Positions 33,266-44,851 of a stretch of DNA of 64,000 nt are shown in pieces. The stretch's first letter is position 1, and each line of letters begins with the position of its first letter. Where the stretch lies: assembly GCA_013339895.1 (NCBI GenBank), contig JABACO010000019.1, forward strand, positions 2,404,565 through 2,468,564. The letters are read 5' to 3'. The notes beneath the pieces are model-generated. The model had not been told where the DNA came from. It saw nothing but the letters and a program-made list of their open reading frames with translations, and did no database searches. The stretch comes from Ephydatia muelleri (lineage: Eukaryota > Porifera > Demospongiae > Spongillida > Spongillidae). The position numbers and the translations under genes were made by a program.

Positions 33266-34440
33266 GAAGACCAGCGGGGTGATGTCTCATACCAATGTGA
33301 AGCTTACTGGACAAACCTTACGTCACATACAATGAAATGTAGTGATACTCACGTCAGTATGTATACCATTATTAGTGACAAACGACTTACCTGATAGCCA
33401 CACCAATCAGAATCACGTGACCCTCAGAAGACCATTGGGGCGATGTCTCATACCAATTTGAAGCTTACTGGACAAACCTTACAATGATATGTAGTGATAC
33501 TCACGTCAGTATGTATATCATTATTAGTGACAAATGACTCACCTGATAGCCACACCCTTCAGAATCACGTGGCCCTCAGAAGACCATTGGGGCGATGTCT
33601 CATACCAATGTGAAGCTTACTGGACAAACCTTGTGTCACATACAATGAAATGTAGTGATACTCACGTCAGTATGTATATCATTATTAGTGACAAACGACT
33701 CACCTGATAGCCACACCCTTCAGAATCACGTGACCCTCAGAAGACCATTGGGGTGATGTCTCATACCAATGTGAAGCTTACTGGACAAACCTTGTGTCAC
33801 ATACAATGAAATGTAGTGATACTCACGTCAGTATGTACTATTATTAGTAACAAACGACTCACCTGATAGCCACACCCTTCAGAATCACGTGACCCTCAGA
33901 AGACCATTGGGGCGATGTCTCATACCAATGTGAAGCTTACTGGACAAACCTTGTGTCACATACAATAAAACTCACATCAGTATGTATACTATTATTAGTA
34001 ACAAACGACTCACCTGATAGCCACACCCTTCAGAATCACGTGACCCTCAGAAGACCATTGGGGTGATGTCTCATACCAATGTGAAGCTTACTGGACAAAC
34101 TTTGTGTCACATACAATGAAATGTAGTGATACTCACGTCAGTATGTAACCATTATTAGTGAAAAACGACTCACCTGAGATAGCCACACCCTTCAGAATCA
34201 CGTGACCCTCAGAAGACCATTGAGGTGATGTCTCATACCAATGTGAAGCTTACTGGACAAACCTTGCGTCACATACAATGAAATGTACCATAGATTATTT
34301 AGACATCTATGAATGTGCTGAGTATACCATTATTAGATCTAGAGACAAATTACTCACCGAAGATAGCCACACCCTTCCGAATCACATCACCCTAAGAAGA
34401 CCACTGTGGTGAGGCCTCAGACCAATGTGAGTACATACAA
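33266..34440 (+). repeat. Tandem array, about 160-bp unit, roughly seven copies
   Basis: Each unit runs AGAAGACCATTGGGG, GATGTCTCATACCAATGTGA, AGCTTACTGGACAAACCTT, ACTCACGTCAGTATGTA, GATAGCCACACCCTTCAGAA, TCACGTGACCCTC. Unit starts are near 33266, 33426, 33575, 33737, 33897, 34045 and 34207, with a decayed last copy at 34394. Small deletions distinguish the copies. Confidence 0.95.
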
Positions 34441-35449
34441 CTAGCTATAGCCTTGTTCTGACCCCTGAGCGACAACGAGTGCACAATGTTTTCGGTTTCA
34501 GGCATTAGAAAACTAGCTTTTTTTTGACCTCACATACCTTAATTAAAAATTCGTGGGATTTGTCCTCTACTGCAGCTGTAGCCTCGGCGTGTTGTAAACT
34601 TAAAAAAGGTCAAATTCAATCATACGTGAGGAGAGGGTTAAATGGCCGTTTAATGATATTCCCGTACAGGATTGGGCGGTGAAATAATGGGACTACGTTA
34701 ATCGTGAGTGCACGCTTTGTGATATGCACGGATGCATGACTGAATACGTATTTTGTAATCACCCGCGTGCGGACGGCCGAATTGCTGTGCTGGTATGAAA
34801 GGGAAGACATTGAAGCTAGGGGCACATTCAAGAACCTCAATAGTACGTATTGTGCATCAGATTCGTTTTACAAATCAAGCAAAAATTACTTTGCTATATG
34901 AGTCACAAAGTACGTGTAAGAACGTGATGATGCATCCCATGATTATGATTAACCTCATAACCAGTTCGTGGTATATTGTAATATTTATCGACTATGCTTC
35001 CCTTTGTATTATGGACGCTACTATCAACTGGTAAGGATGGAGTTCCGTTACCCACCAGTGAATTTCTCTATTTTATCATACAAAGCTATAGCAGATGTGT
35101 TCGTCTCTGTTCCATCTCCTGGATCGCATGCAGCTTTCCTACGATCTAAATGAACCCGGCCCCACCATTACCTGCGTTGGGTACTGGAATGTTGATGGGA
35201 CATTGCATCAACTGCAAACTGTTTGGTCCGTTACACAAGTGGGTAAAAGCCCCACCTCCATCTCTGTTTCCAACTCGATTTTCACGTTGAGTAACGATAC
35301 AATAGCTAGTATATTAAATGCCACAACAACTCTCACCATACTGAACGTGACTAGTAACTTAGATGGTGCGACGATAACCTGTTCCAATCCAAATCTACCT
35401 GCCAACCACAGCGAAACCGCTATCCGGAGACGGGTTGCAACGGTGCCCC

Positions 35450-36010
35450 GTCACTTTCGATCAAGACGGACTTCCACGTAAATTTCACGGAAACGTTTAG
35501 TGACGGTATCCGTGTATTTATGAACGTGAATCGACGAACGCTACCGCACGGTACCGCGTCCTCCACTATTATTGACGCATGGTCACGTGATACAAGTAAC
35601 TCCTTCCGAATTCAAAAAATGAGCGGCAAGTGACGTTACTGTCACCACTGCGGGGAATACGTGTGTAGATCTACATTTATTGAACACCAAATGCTAGTAG
35701 AGTCGTTATCCAAAGCTGATAGTTCTCTTCAAGCTAAACAACAGCTTCCTGCGGAAGGTATGTACGTATCGTATATCATACACGTGCACCGATTATGTAT
35801 GCATATGCGCAGCTGCATACGCGATTCGCGAGTTATAGCTAGTGCTGAGCGGTAGCTATTAGCAGCTAATTGTATCCTTTTTTGTTATACAGACGTACCG
35901 GGTACCGGTACTATGGCAGACAGGAGAGCATATAGAATACCTCTCCGGCTCTGAGTCAGATTCGTCATCAAGTAAAGAATCTTTACAGCAAGGACTCCAT
36001 AACTATAAAT
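35450..36010. other. Intron or intergenic
   Basis: No gene is seen. ACGGTATCC/ACGGTACC words recur here and again at 38840-39100. Confidence 0.3.
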
Positions 36011-36014
36011 GGCA

Positions 36015-37745
36015 CCAGTTGCCTGTGTGTGTATGTGATGTGTGCCTCTGTGTGAGATGTGTGCTACTGTGTATGTGTGCCTGTGTGTTGATGTGTGCCT
36101 GTGTCAATGTGTGCCTCTGTGTAATATGTAGCCTTAGTGATGAGTGCCTCTGTGTGATATGCGCCTCTGTTTATGATACATGTGTCCCTGTGTGTAATGT
36201 GTGCCAATATGTGTAGCCTGTGTGTGATGTACACATGCCTCTGTGTGATGTGTGCCAATGTGTAACTTGTGTGTGATGTGTGCTTGTGTGTGATGTGTAA
36301 CCTTAGTGATGAGTGCCTGTGTGTGATGTGTGGCTGTGTGTGATGTGTGCCTCTGTGTGTGATGTGTGCCTCTGTGTGATGTGTGCCTGTGTGTGTGATG
36401 TGTACCTGTGTGTGATGTGTGCCTATGTGATGTGTGCTTGTGCCTGTGTGAGATGTGTGATGTGTGCCTGTGTGATGTGTGCCTATGTGCGATGTGTGCC
36501 TGTGTGTGATGTGGCTGTGTGTGATGTATGCCTGCATGTGATGTGTGCCTGTGTGTGATATACACATGCCTCTGTGTGATGTGTGCCTCTGTGTGATGTG
36601 TGCCTATGTGTGATGTGTGCCTATGTGTGATGTGTGCCTGTGTGTAATGTGTGTAACCTGTGTGTGATGTGTGCCTGTGTGTGATATGTGCCTATGTGTC
36701 ATTTGTGCCTGTAGCCTTAGTGATGTGTGCCTATATGTGATGTGTGATGTATGGCTGTGTGCTATGTGTGTCTGTGTGCATACCTCTGTGGGATGTGTGC
36801 CTGTCTGTAATGTGTGCCAATATGTGTAACTTGTGTGTGATATGTGCCTGTGTGATGTGTGCATGTGTGTGATGTGTGCATGTGTGTGATGTGTGCATGT
36901 GTGTGATGTGTGCCTCTGTGTGATATGTAGCCTTCGCGATGAGTGTCTATGTGTCTGTGTGTGACATGAGCCTGTGTGATGTGTGCCTCTGTGTGTGCCT
37001 GTGTGATTTGTGCCTATGTGTGATGAGTGCTTGTGTGATTTGTGCCTGTGTGTCATTTGTGCCTGTGCGTGTGTATGCCTGTGTGTGATGTGTGCCTGTG
37101 TGATGTGTGCCTGTGTGTGATGTGTGTCTGTGATGTGTACCTGTGTGATGGTGCTTCTGTGTTATGTGTGCCTGTGTGATGTGTGCCTCTGTGTGTGATG
37201 TGTGCCTGTGTGATGTGTGATGTGTGCCTATGTGTGATGTGTGCCTATGTGTGATGTGTGCCTATGTGTGATGTGTGCCTCTTTATTATGTGTGCCTTTG
37301 TGATGTGTGCCTGTGTGTCATTTGTGCCTATGAGTGATGTATGCCTGTGTGTGTATGTGTGCCTGTTTGTGTGATGTGTGCCTTTGTGTGATGTGTGCCT
37401 GTGTGATGTGTGCCTGTATGATGTGTGCCTTTGTGATGTGTGCCTGTTGGTGTGATGTGTGCCTGTGTGTGATGTGTGCCTGTGTGTGTTTGTAGCCTTA
37501 GTGATGAGTGCCTCTGTGATGTGTGCCTGTGTGATGTGTGCCTGTGTGATGTGTACCTGTGTGATGGTGCCTCTGTGTTATGTATCCTGTGTGTGTGTGC
37601 CTCTGTGTGATGTGTGCCTCTGTGATGTGTGCCTATGTGTGATGTGTGTCTATGTGTGATGTGTGCCTATGTGTGATGTATGCCTTGTGTGATGTGTGCC
37701 TGTGTGTGATGTGTGCCTGTTTGTGTGACGTGTGTGTGGCTGTGT
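36015..37745 (+). repeat. GT-rich minisatellite, 1.7 kb
   Basis: Units of TGTGTGATGTGTGCCTGTG with irregular length fill the interval. ORFs of up to 167 codons (THRHTSH-like on minus, CVCDVCLCV-like on plus) are repeat artefacts. The array sits between receptor exons at 35.4 and 39.4 kb. Confidence 0.97.
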
Positions 37746-39418
37746 GCAACATTATAGAAGTACTTCGTTCATTCTTTACATGTGTAGGGATAAAGGATTA
37801 TGTCTTCCATCCTCACTCAAACTAAAACTGATTCCATGTACATGTTGTATGTTCTGCATTCTTGTATTGGACCTTAATGAATCAATTTCAAGGCTGATAA
37901 AAGATTTAAATCGCACATACATGTACTGGACTGTTACCTCATTGCCATGGCAACACATCGCATACCAATAACAAGCGGTATAAGCTCGCTAATTGCAATT
38001 GATTGACAGTTGCTGGTTAATTCAACTATAACTGTCCCTTGACCAATTCACGTGACTATTTTAATAATAGGTTTTTGGCGGGGAAACAGTGGTGTAGCCG
38101 ATGGATGTTACCTATTTTATCGCAACCTATTTTGGCGCCAAAGTACAACGTGCATCAGCGCAGCAAAGAGCACGATATGGTAAGCGTTTCGCTATCGGCC
38201 TTTGTCCTCCTCTATAGCAACTTTCAGGTTCAAAGATTGGCGTGGAACTTATGGATCCGAATAAACTTGTTGATTCGCCACATACTGATGATAAGACATG
38301 AGTGCTGCGTAAGTGCCATTTTTGGGGTGTCGAAGATATCACAACCACTTTTCTTCCATCTACAGGAATAGGTTGTAACGCGAACACATATTAGTAGGTG
38401 TAACGTATTATTGGTACGTTATTTAATTGTATTTCCTCTACCCAGCCACCTTTATTTTTTTTGGCTTTGGAACGCAATGAGGTATGTACAAGGGTCACTT
38501 TTTTCCTCATCTGTGACTTTTTACACAAGATGAACGTTTGATGACGTGAGTGGCTCCACGTTTGTGCCAGTGTCATCGCGCGCAGATTGTCAATACCGGC
38601 GCAAATGTGTAAGCAAGTACTTCTGTGGTTCATGCATTCATGATTGATGCTACACATAATTATCTTTCAACAGAACGGAATCCGGCTTTTTGCCTAATGT
38701 GGAGACCAAGCAAAACTGACACTTGCTCTTCCTTTTTATATGCATTTGTATTTGTATATGGTTTTTTGAAGAACTAACCCTGAGAAAAGTGAATGGGATG
38801 GTGCACGTATACGATAAAGCTGCATGGATAGAAAGTAGAAGCGGTACCGCTGTAGTACCGGTAGCCAGAAATCCAACCTTACGTACCGACGGTACGATGC
38901 GGTAAAAAGCGAACAGCCTTTAACCGTGGATTTCCCGGACTGACGGATTATAACGTTTAAAGACGTGACAGAGCGACGGAGGGGAAGGACGTTGCCGTCC
39001 ACTCTCCGTCCACAGACGGACCGTTGGTATTGATATCAACGGTATCCGCCTACATCTGAGTGACGGGTAAGGTCACGTGATGAGACGTTACCGTCTCAAT
39101 GTAATGGTTTCGCTGTGAACACTGCTTCGTTTGTATTGAGAACATATCGTAAGTTTTTTTTTCTCGGTAGATCTAACCCTATGCGCAATCGTTGGATCAG
39201 GAATGCATGATGGTCGATCCTAGGTATGGTCTGTATGATTAAGTCTACTACCGACCTTAATATAGTAATACTACGCAAAAAAAAAAAAGGATCGGACAGA
39301 GGTCTAATCTTACGTATTTTTTGCCATTATATAGAAGATAGATAAACTAATAAACTCTGAGGATTTCCAACCTAGGTATAGTAGGAGTTTACACATTTTC
39401 ACACTATCTACCTCACAG
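37746..39418. other. Intronic sequence, no exon recognised
   Basis: A short hairpin TGAGACG-TTAC-CGTCTCA sits at 39080-39097. No Ig or FN3 exon was found despite a search for the phase-1 pattern. Confidence 0.35.
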
Positions 39419-39777
39419 GACCACCAGTCCTGAAATCAGTGGGTACAGTTTCTGGTCTGGGCAATACTTCAGTTACCTTCCAGATTGGAGGTACATCATC
39501 ACCTCCTCCATACCCTGCTCCATCATTCTCCATTAATACTGGGAACGGTACACTGAGTGTAGCTCAGCTACAGTACAGCCATCCTAACCTGACCTTGAGT
39601 GGACTAACAGATACCAATGGTGGCAGCTATGGGGTGACTGCCACTAACAGCAGACTGAATGGTGGTGGCATCATTGGATCATCAAGTGCAAGGTTTAACC
39701 TGAATGTGTTGTGTATAAGCATTGTGTACAAACTAGTGTTTACTCAGCTAATCCAATTTTGTGTTTATACATTTCAG

Positions 39778-40071
39778 TTTCCCCAACAATCACACCTGGA
39801 CCATCAATGGTGGCAGTAGCTCTAGGACAGCCTGTGACCCTTGTATGTGGTACAAACCTCAGAAGTAACCCACCATCCACCATCCAGTGGAGGGACAATA
39901 ATGGAACAGTATTTTCAGGTGGAGGAAGATATGTCTTTGGAAATGGATCTGATATTGTCCACCTGAATATATCTAGTACTGCCTTGAGTGATAATGGCAC
40001 CACCTGGACATGCATTCTTAGCAATGGTATATTTGCAAACCGCATAGTAAATATCGTTCTGTTTTTCATTG
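39778..40071 (+). CDS. Ig-domain exon (intact)
   Basis: A 294-base phase-1 exon after TTTCAG and before GTAAGC. It has all Ig landmarks: LVCG, IQWRDNNG, a DIVHLNISS strand, SDNGTTWTC. Two likely N-glycosylation sites. Confidence 0.75.
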
Positions 40072-41330
40072 GTAAGCCTGTCAATATATTATAGCTCTCA
40101 ATGCTATTACTTTCCATAGTGCCACCCTCTCAGCCTACCAACATCACATCTAACCCAGCTGAGTTTAACCAAACCCAGTAGTACATCATTTGGCAGGCCC
40201 CACTCTACCTAGGAGTCCCTCCTCTCTCCACCTACATAGCAACAGCAACTTCTTCACTTGATCCAACTAATCGAATTATCACAGTAAATACAACGTTTGT
40301 TCTCTTTACTCAAATGCTGCCTGGGTTGTCCTATGATATCACTGTTGTGGCAGTGAGTACCTGTGGTGGTGTTTCAGCACCTGGTCCTTCAAGTGACAAA
40401 ATCACTTTCACTACTGTCCCTACTGGTAAGACTGTTAGCTGTGGTTTTGAGGTTATGTGGGATGTATTGTTTTCAGCTCCAACTCTTCAGTGCAGTACTT
40501 TATTGCTGTTGGTGGAGGTGTCAATATATCATGGACTGTTGTGTACAATGGTGGGAGAGACATCTCAGCAGTTGAGGTTGAATACACTCTGGCTGGCAGT
40601 GGTCATAAGTATCAGCCTATTAGTGCATTGGTCACACCCAATGCAACATCAGTACTTGTTAGAGAACAGTTTGTGGCCACCAGATCCTACTCATTCCAGA
40701 TACCTGCCAACAACTCCATTGGCAGTAGTGATGCTATTGTGTGTGGACCAGTCCATATCAATGAAGGTTTGGTTGTAGAGATTGTTCTGATTTTATGAAA
40801 CATAACACTACTCTCATCATCAGGAATTCCTATTCGACCTGACCAACCCATGGTTACCTCCACCCAACAGGGGACAGTTACCATGACATTGAGTACAGCT
40901 GCATCTGGTGCTGGAACTACTGGGACATTGTGTTCCTAGTTAACTCCACCCTTCCAGTGGACATAACACCCCCCAGCTATCCTTTTTCCTCATACATTGA
41001 TGGACAGAAAGTGTCTGTTGTTATCAAAAACATAAAAATTGATGTCTCATACACATTCACGGTTTCTGCTGGCAACAAATACGGCACATCTGAGTTTGTC
41101 ATAACAACATGGATAGGCATTGGTGAAGGTGTGTGTGATGTGCTGTGTTTACCATAACTGAATTCATACACTACCAACACTACCAACAGCAACATTATCA
41201 GGTGATGTGCCTATGTACAAACATGTGTGGTATGTGTGTTGCATTGTTCAGGGTACTGGTAGGTATTGTATGAATGCATGCCAATCATATTATGAGCATG
41301 TTTATTCTACCATCCCTTGGGCAATAGCAG

Positions 41331-41423
41331 GTCCAGTCTTTGGAGGAGTTATAGGAGGGATCATTTTTCTACTGTTGATATTGATCATTGTCATTATTCT
41401 TGTCATAGTCTTGCGAAGTAAAG
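41331..41423 (+). CDS. Transmembrane exon of the plus-strand receptor
   Basis: A 93-base phase-1 exon (AATAGCAG before, GTAAAT after) with a Gly-rich start and about 24 hydrophobic residues ending VLRSK, the stop-transfer charge. Confidence 0.75.
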
Positions 41424-41949
41424 GTAAATTCACCACTTATTGATCTGGTGGCATTCTGATGTGCGAAGTATGATGTGGATGATCTAAAAGTAAAGATATG
41501 ATTTTATACAATCATATACTTTAATTTAAGAGACTTGGTTGAACGTTTTAGATTTACAATATTTTTTAACATCAACTTCTACGTTCCCTTAAAAATGGCT
41601 ATTACATATTTAAATCTAAATGTTGCTGATTTATTCTGTTATGGACAATTTAATTTCCACTGCAGTATACATACTTAAGACAAATATCAATCGAAAATAG
41701 AAATGAAAGCACCATCAAGACATGTTCCATGTTATTACCTCATAATGTACAAAGTGTTGGTGCATAGCAACTATTACTAAGCACTTTCAGAAGGCACTGT
41801 GTTTTTAATGGATCTACATTGTGTTGTCACATATACATGCCTGCCTATATGTCTGAGTGCAATATTACATACATGGCAATTATCAATTATATATCATACC
41901 CACATGCCCAGCTTGTGTTGATAATATATCCATACTACATTGTATGTAG

Positions 41950-42024
41950 CACATGTGAAGGTAAAGATGGACAAAGCAGTAGAGCTGGAGGAGAATACAG
42001 CCTATGGAGTGACCTACAGCAAAG
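41950..42024 (+). CDS. Juxtamembrane tail exon with NTAYGV tyrosine motif
   Basis: A 75-base exon in phase 1 at both ends (ATGTAG before, GTATAC after). It encodes AHVKVKMDKAVELEEN, then TAYGVTYSK. Two tyrosines follow an acidic stretch, which is compatible with kinase substrate or SH2-docking sites. The alternative frame (GKDGQSSRAGGEY) does not fit the donor phase. Confidence 0.6.
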
Positions 42025-42680
42025 GTATACTAATCTCATTAAACAAAAATCACTTTAAATAGTTTTCCTGCACAAATCAAAGTGTCACAATGAAACTGAC
42101 CACTTTTCCAAGACCAGTACCCAATAATATTGGTTACACTTTATATGCATGTATTCTTGACTGATAACAAGTATATTCATTACTTTATCATTATTACTTT
42201 ACAGTTATTTCAAATGTTGTGTACCACATAGAGCTGTATGTTAGTAGCTCAACTATTCCATGTGAATTGCCCAGCCATAGCGTCGATCATTATGTTAGCA
42301 AATCTGAACAATCAAACAATGCTATTTGGTGGTGATATTTTAAGAAGCAAACTAGTAAAGTTGTGTAAGGTCTGAGCATGAGTTATGGTAACGCCCTGAG
42401 ATCATGAATATAACTCTTAATGTATTTTATTTATAATGTAAATAATTTTAAAAAAGTATTTTTGTTCAACCAATCATGGCTTAAGAGATACAAAGCATCT
42501 TCAGACTCATGAATATCTTCTTTTGATGATTTCATGTATATCAATTTTTCTATTTCATTGTTATTCTCTGCAATATGGTACACAAAACTCAGTTACATAC
42601 ACACTCAGCCATTACAAGTTGTCCAAAATTGATTACTTTTTGTTTTAACTGCACATATACACATTGGTCTGTTAACAATA
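42025..42680. other. AT-rich intron or 3' region
   Basis: No ORF or repeat. Further cytoplasmic exons were not found. Confidence 0.3.
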
Positions 42681-42815
42681 GCTCACACACCTCCAAGTGC
42701 TGGAGTGTCTCCATGCCAGCTGATTTATAGAAGACACCTAAGACAAAACATCTTGACCCCTTCCAGAGTATATGAAGTCACATCTTACCTGGAGGTAGTA
42801 CTGCAGGCAAAGATT
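42681..42815 (+). pseudogene. Fragment of a gypsy-type integrase C-terminal part
   Basis: The frame AHTPPSAGVSPCQLIYRRHL followed by RQNILTPSRVYEV matches the usual TPHSTTGVSPAELLFGR-R-LRT-L segment at the end of Ty3/gypsy integrase cores. It ends at a stop. No LTR or other pol parts are nearby. Confidence 0.55.
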
Positions 42816-43002
42816 GATTGTTGATCTACAGGACCTCGTAGAGGCCTACATCTCAGAGTCTGAAGACTACAAAAGGCATTCTGAAGATAGACAATTCAAG
42901 GCTGGGGACCTGATGTGGTATACACTTCTCTGTCGTTTGAGGAACGAATTAGACAGAAAATATGCTCTTATACGAATGCAGTTTGAGAGTAGCCAACAGT
43001 GA
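42814..43002 (+). CDS. Hypothetical ORF, 62 codons
   Basis: DLVEAYISESEDYKRHSED... and WYTLLCRLRNELDRKYALI read as a helical, charged peptide. It follows the integrase fragment directly and may be its frameshifted continuation. No family is recognised. Confidence 0.3.
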   Translation: MIVDLQDLVEAYISESEDYKRHSEDRQFKAGDLMWYTLLCRLRNELDRKYALIRMQFESSQQ

Positions 43003-44040
43003 TGGTGATAATATGTATGATGCCAGGTCATGTGGATAGGTGTTGATATATATGATGATGCGCAAGGTCAAGGGGCAGTAAAGGCCTCATGGTGAGCTGT
43101 TGATGAGTGGTGTATATGCGTGCGCCATGCGGTCTGGTAGGGATTTCGGGTGTATGTAAGCAATCTAGGCATTGTGTGCACGTTACTGTGGTGGCAATGT
43201 CCCTTAACTTGCCAAAAGCCACCTATGGTGGGTTGTGGAGTCTTTACACATGCAGGTTCAAAGTTAGAGGTATGAGAGTGAAGCAGCCTGGTACAAAGAG
43301 ATGAGGCAGACCAGCCACAAGGAATCAAGTGGTCCTGTTGCTATTATGTTGTTTATTTTGGGTGTTAGGCAGAGCAGTATTAACATGGTTTTTTCCCTTG
43401 AGGTGATATGGGTCTATCACCTCAAAATTAGGTCAAATCTAGTTATAGGTAGCTGGCCCCTGCTCTGCGTAGGTAGATAGATCTATGTGTATGATGGCGC
43501 TGGTATGTGTCTAGTTGGTAATGACAGTGACGTGCACAGCAGATGCGGAACCAATTATATGTCAAGTGGGTTGGGTGAAGCGAGCATGATATAGGAGTGT
43601 CAGTATCCCACAGCCACACCTGTTGGCAACACGAACACACCCGCGATTTCACAGGAGCTTGTGAGGGTAAGGGGGTGGGTTGGGTCCAACACTTGCCACA
43701 AAAGTAAATGGTACAGTCACTTCATCAACAAACCCAGCTAAAAACCCTTCTTCCTCAAGTGACACTGGTAAACCACAGTGCAGTCATGCGTCACTTTGAG
43801 GAGCCCCCTCCACAGGCTTACACTCTACACCTCAGGTGCTAAGCAGACACATGACATGCAAGCATATACTAGAAACATTTTGGAAGATCATTTCATATTG
43901 TGCATGATCTGTTAAGAAATCATTCATGCTATTATGCTTCCTGTGAGACTGGCTGTGTGCATTACATGCACATCGTTTTAAATGACTCCCAAGAGCAGGT
44001 GATGAAAGTTGATGAAAATATAATTATCATCTAAGATGAG
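43003..44040. other. No gene recognised
   Basis: Ordinary intergenic composition without visible repeats. Confidence 0.3.
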
Positions 44041-44044
44041 GTTG

Positions 44045-44236
44045 TCACTTGCACCTTGCCAGTATGATTCCAACAATGACACAACAATTAGCAGCAATAT
44101 GGTGACAACTAAATTGCAGTTTGACAAGTGACTGCTCCAGTTGTAGAACTAAATTTATAATGGGTGGTGCAGGGGAAGGATTGGCAATGCAAAGTTGATC
44201 CATTTCCTTCCATCCAGCCTCTACCAGAGACCTGTG
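44045..44236 (-). CDS. Candidate C-terminal exon, unidentified
   Basis: After an ACACACAG acceptor-like site, about 63 codons read SLVEAGWKEMDQLCIANPSP, then two amphipathic or hydrophobic helices ending ILARCK and TGA. Composition is protein-like. Its 5' neighbour is a GT/CA repeat, so the start is unknown. Confidence 0.35.
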   Translation of the reverse strand, partial: HRSLVEAGWKEMDQLCIANPSPAPPIINLVLQLEQSLVKLQFSCHHIAANCCVIVGIILARCK

Positions 44237-44851
44237 TGTATGTCTGTGTGCATACTTAGTATGTGTGTCTGTATTTGTGCAAATATTTAATGTGTGTGTG
44301 CACATGCAGTACATAAGTAAGTTTGCGTGTGTGCATGTGTGTACTTGGTGCTGAGGCAAATTCTAAGGGCAGCTAGGTACATGCAAAGAGAAGTAATGTC
44401 TGGAAGATACCTTTGTTCTAACCACATAATATTTTCATATGTCTCAAGGGTTACTGTCTTTCTCATCAGTGGCATGGTACATTACCAAACATACACAGAA
44501 AACACTCCACACTAGACACAGTCTGAATTACAAGAAAAAGTCTTACATTGCCTATGTTTGAACTAGGTGATTGGAACAAGGGGTAGAATCTGGACTAAAG
44601 GTAAATTTATGAGGTAACCACACCAATCCTCTACGCAAAGTTGATCAATTTTCCTATCTGGTCTCCACTCAGAAAGACAAACAGATCTGTCTGTGGCATA
44701 CATGTATGCCTATAGAGACTGTACAAGTCACAAGCCCTATCTCAATTGCAAATCATCAATGTTAATGAACATAGACACACCAATACACATGAAGTTCCAT
44801 GTACAGATGCATATCACATTTGTAAGCATTAAATCGTTTCAAGGTTCGCCA

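Larger units (their letters stand above)
34994..42024 (+). pseudogene. Multi-exon Ig/FN3 single-pass receptor gene, probably decayed
   Basis: Exons: 34994-35030 signal peptide (MLPFVLWTLLST); 35095-~35440 Ig-like; 39419-39712 Ig-like without the cysteine pair; 39778-40071 Ig (C...W...C at VTLVCG, IQWRD, TWTCIL); 40120-40425 FN3; 40477-40766 FN3; 40824-41128 FN3; 41331-41423 TM (PVFGGVIGGIIFLLLILIIV); 41950-42024 tail (KAVELEENTAYGVTYSK). Almost all junctions are phase 1. Breaks: a one-base shift between 35130 and 35150, in-frame TAG at 40179-40181, one base short in the 40477 exon, and a shift near 40905-40915. The role would be a surface adhesion or recognition receptor; the tail has tyrosines but no kinase is seen before 42.7 kb. 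Either a pseudogene or a gene with assembly indels. Confidence 0.65.

Noticed and set aside
33266..34440. CRISPR array
   Set aside because: Units of about 160 bp repeat as wholes with no short-repeat/spacer alternation, in a eukaryotic context.
36064..37056. His/Thr-rich ORFs of 143-167 codons, and a possible CRISPR-like array
   Set aside because: The repeat is continuous GT-rich minisatellite with no unique spacers; ORFs reflect the repeat.
42814..43002. A further cytoplasmic exon of the plus-strand receptor
   Set aside because: It directly follows an integrase fragment and has no phase-1 acceptor; more likely transposon-derived.
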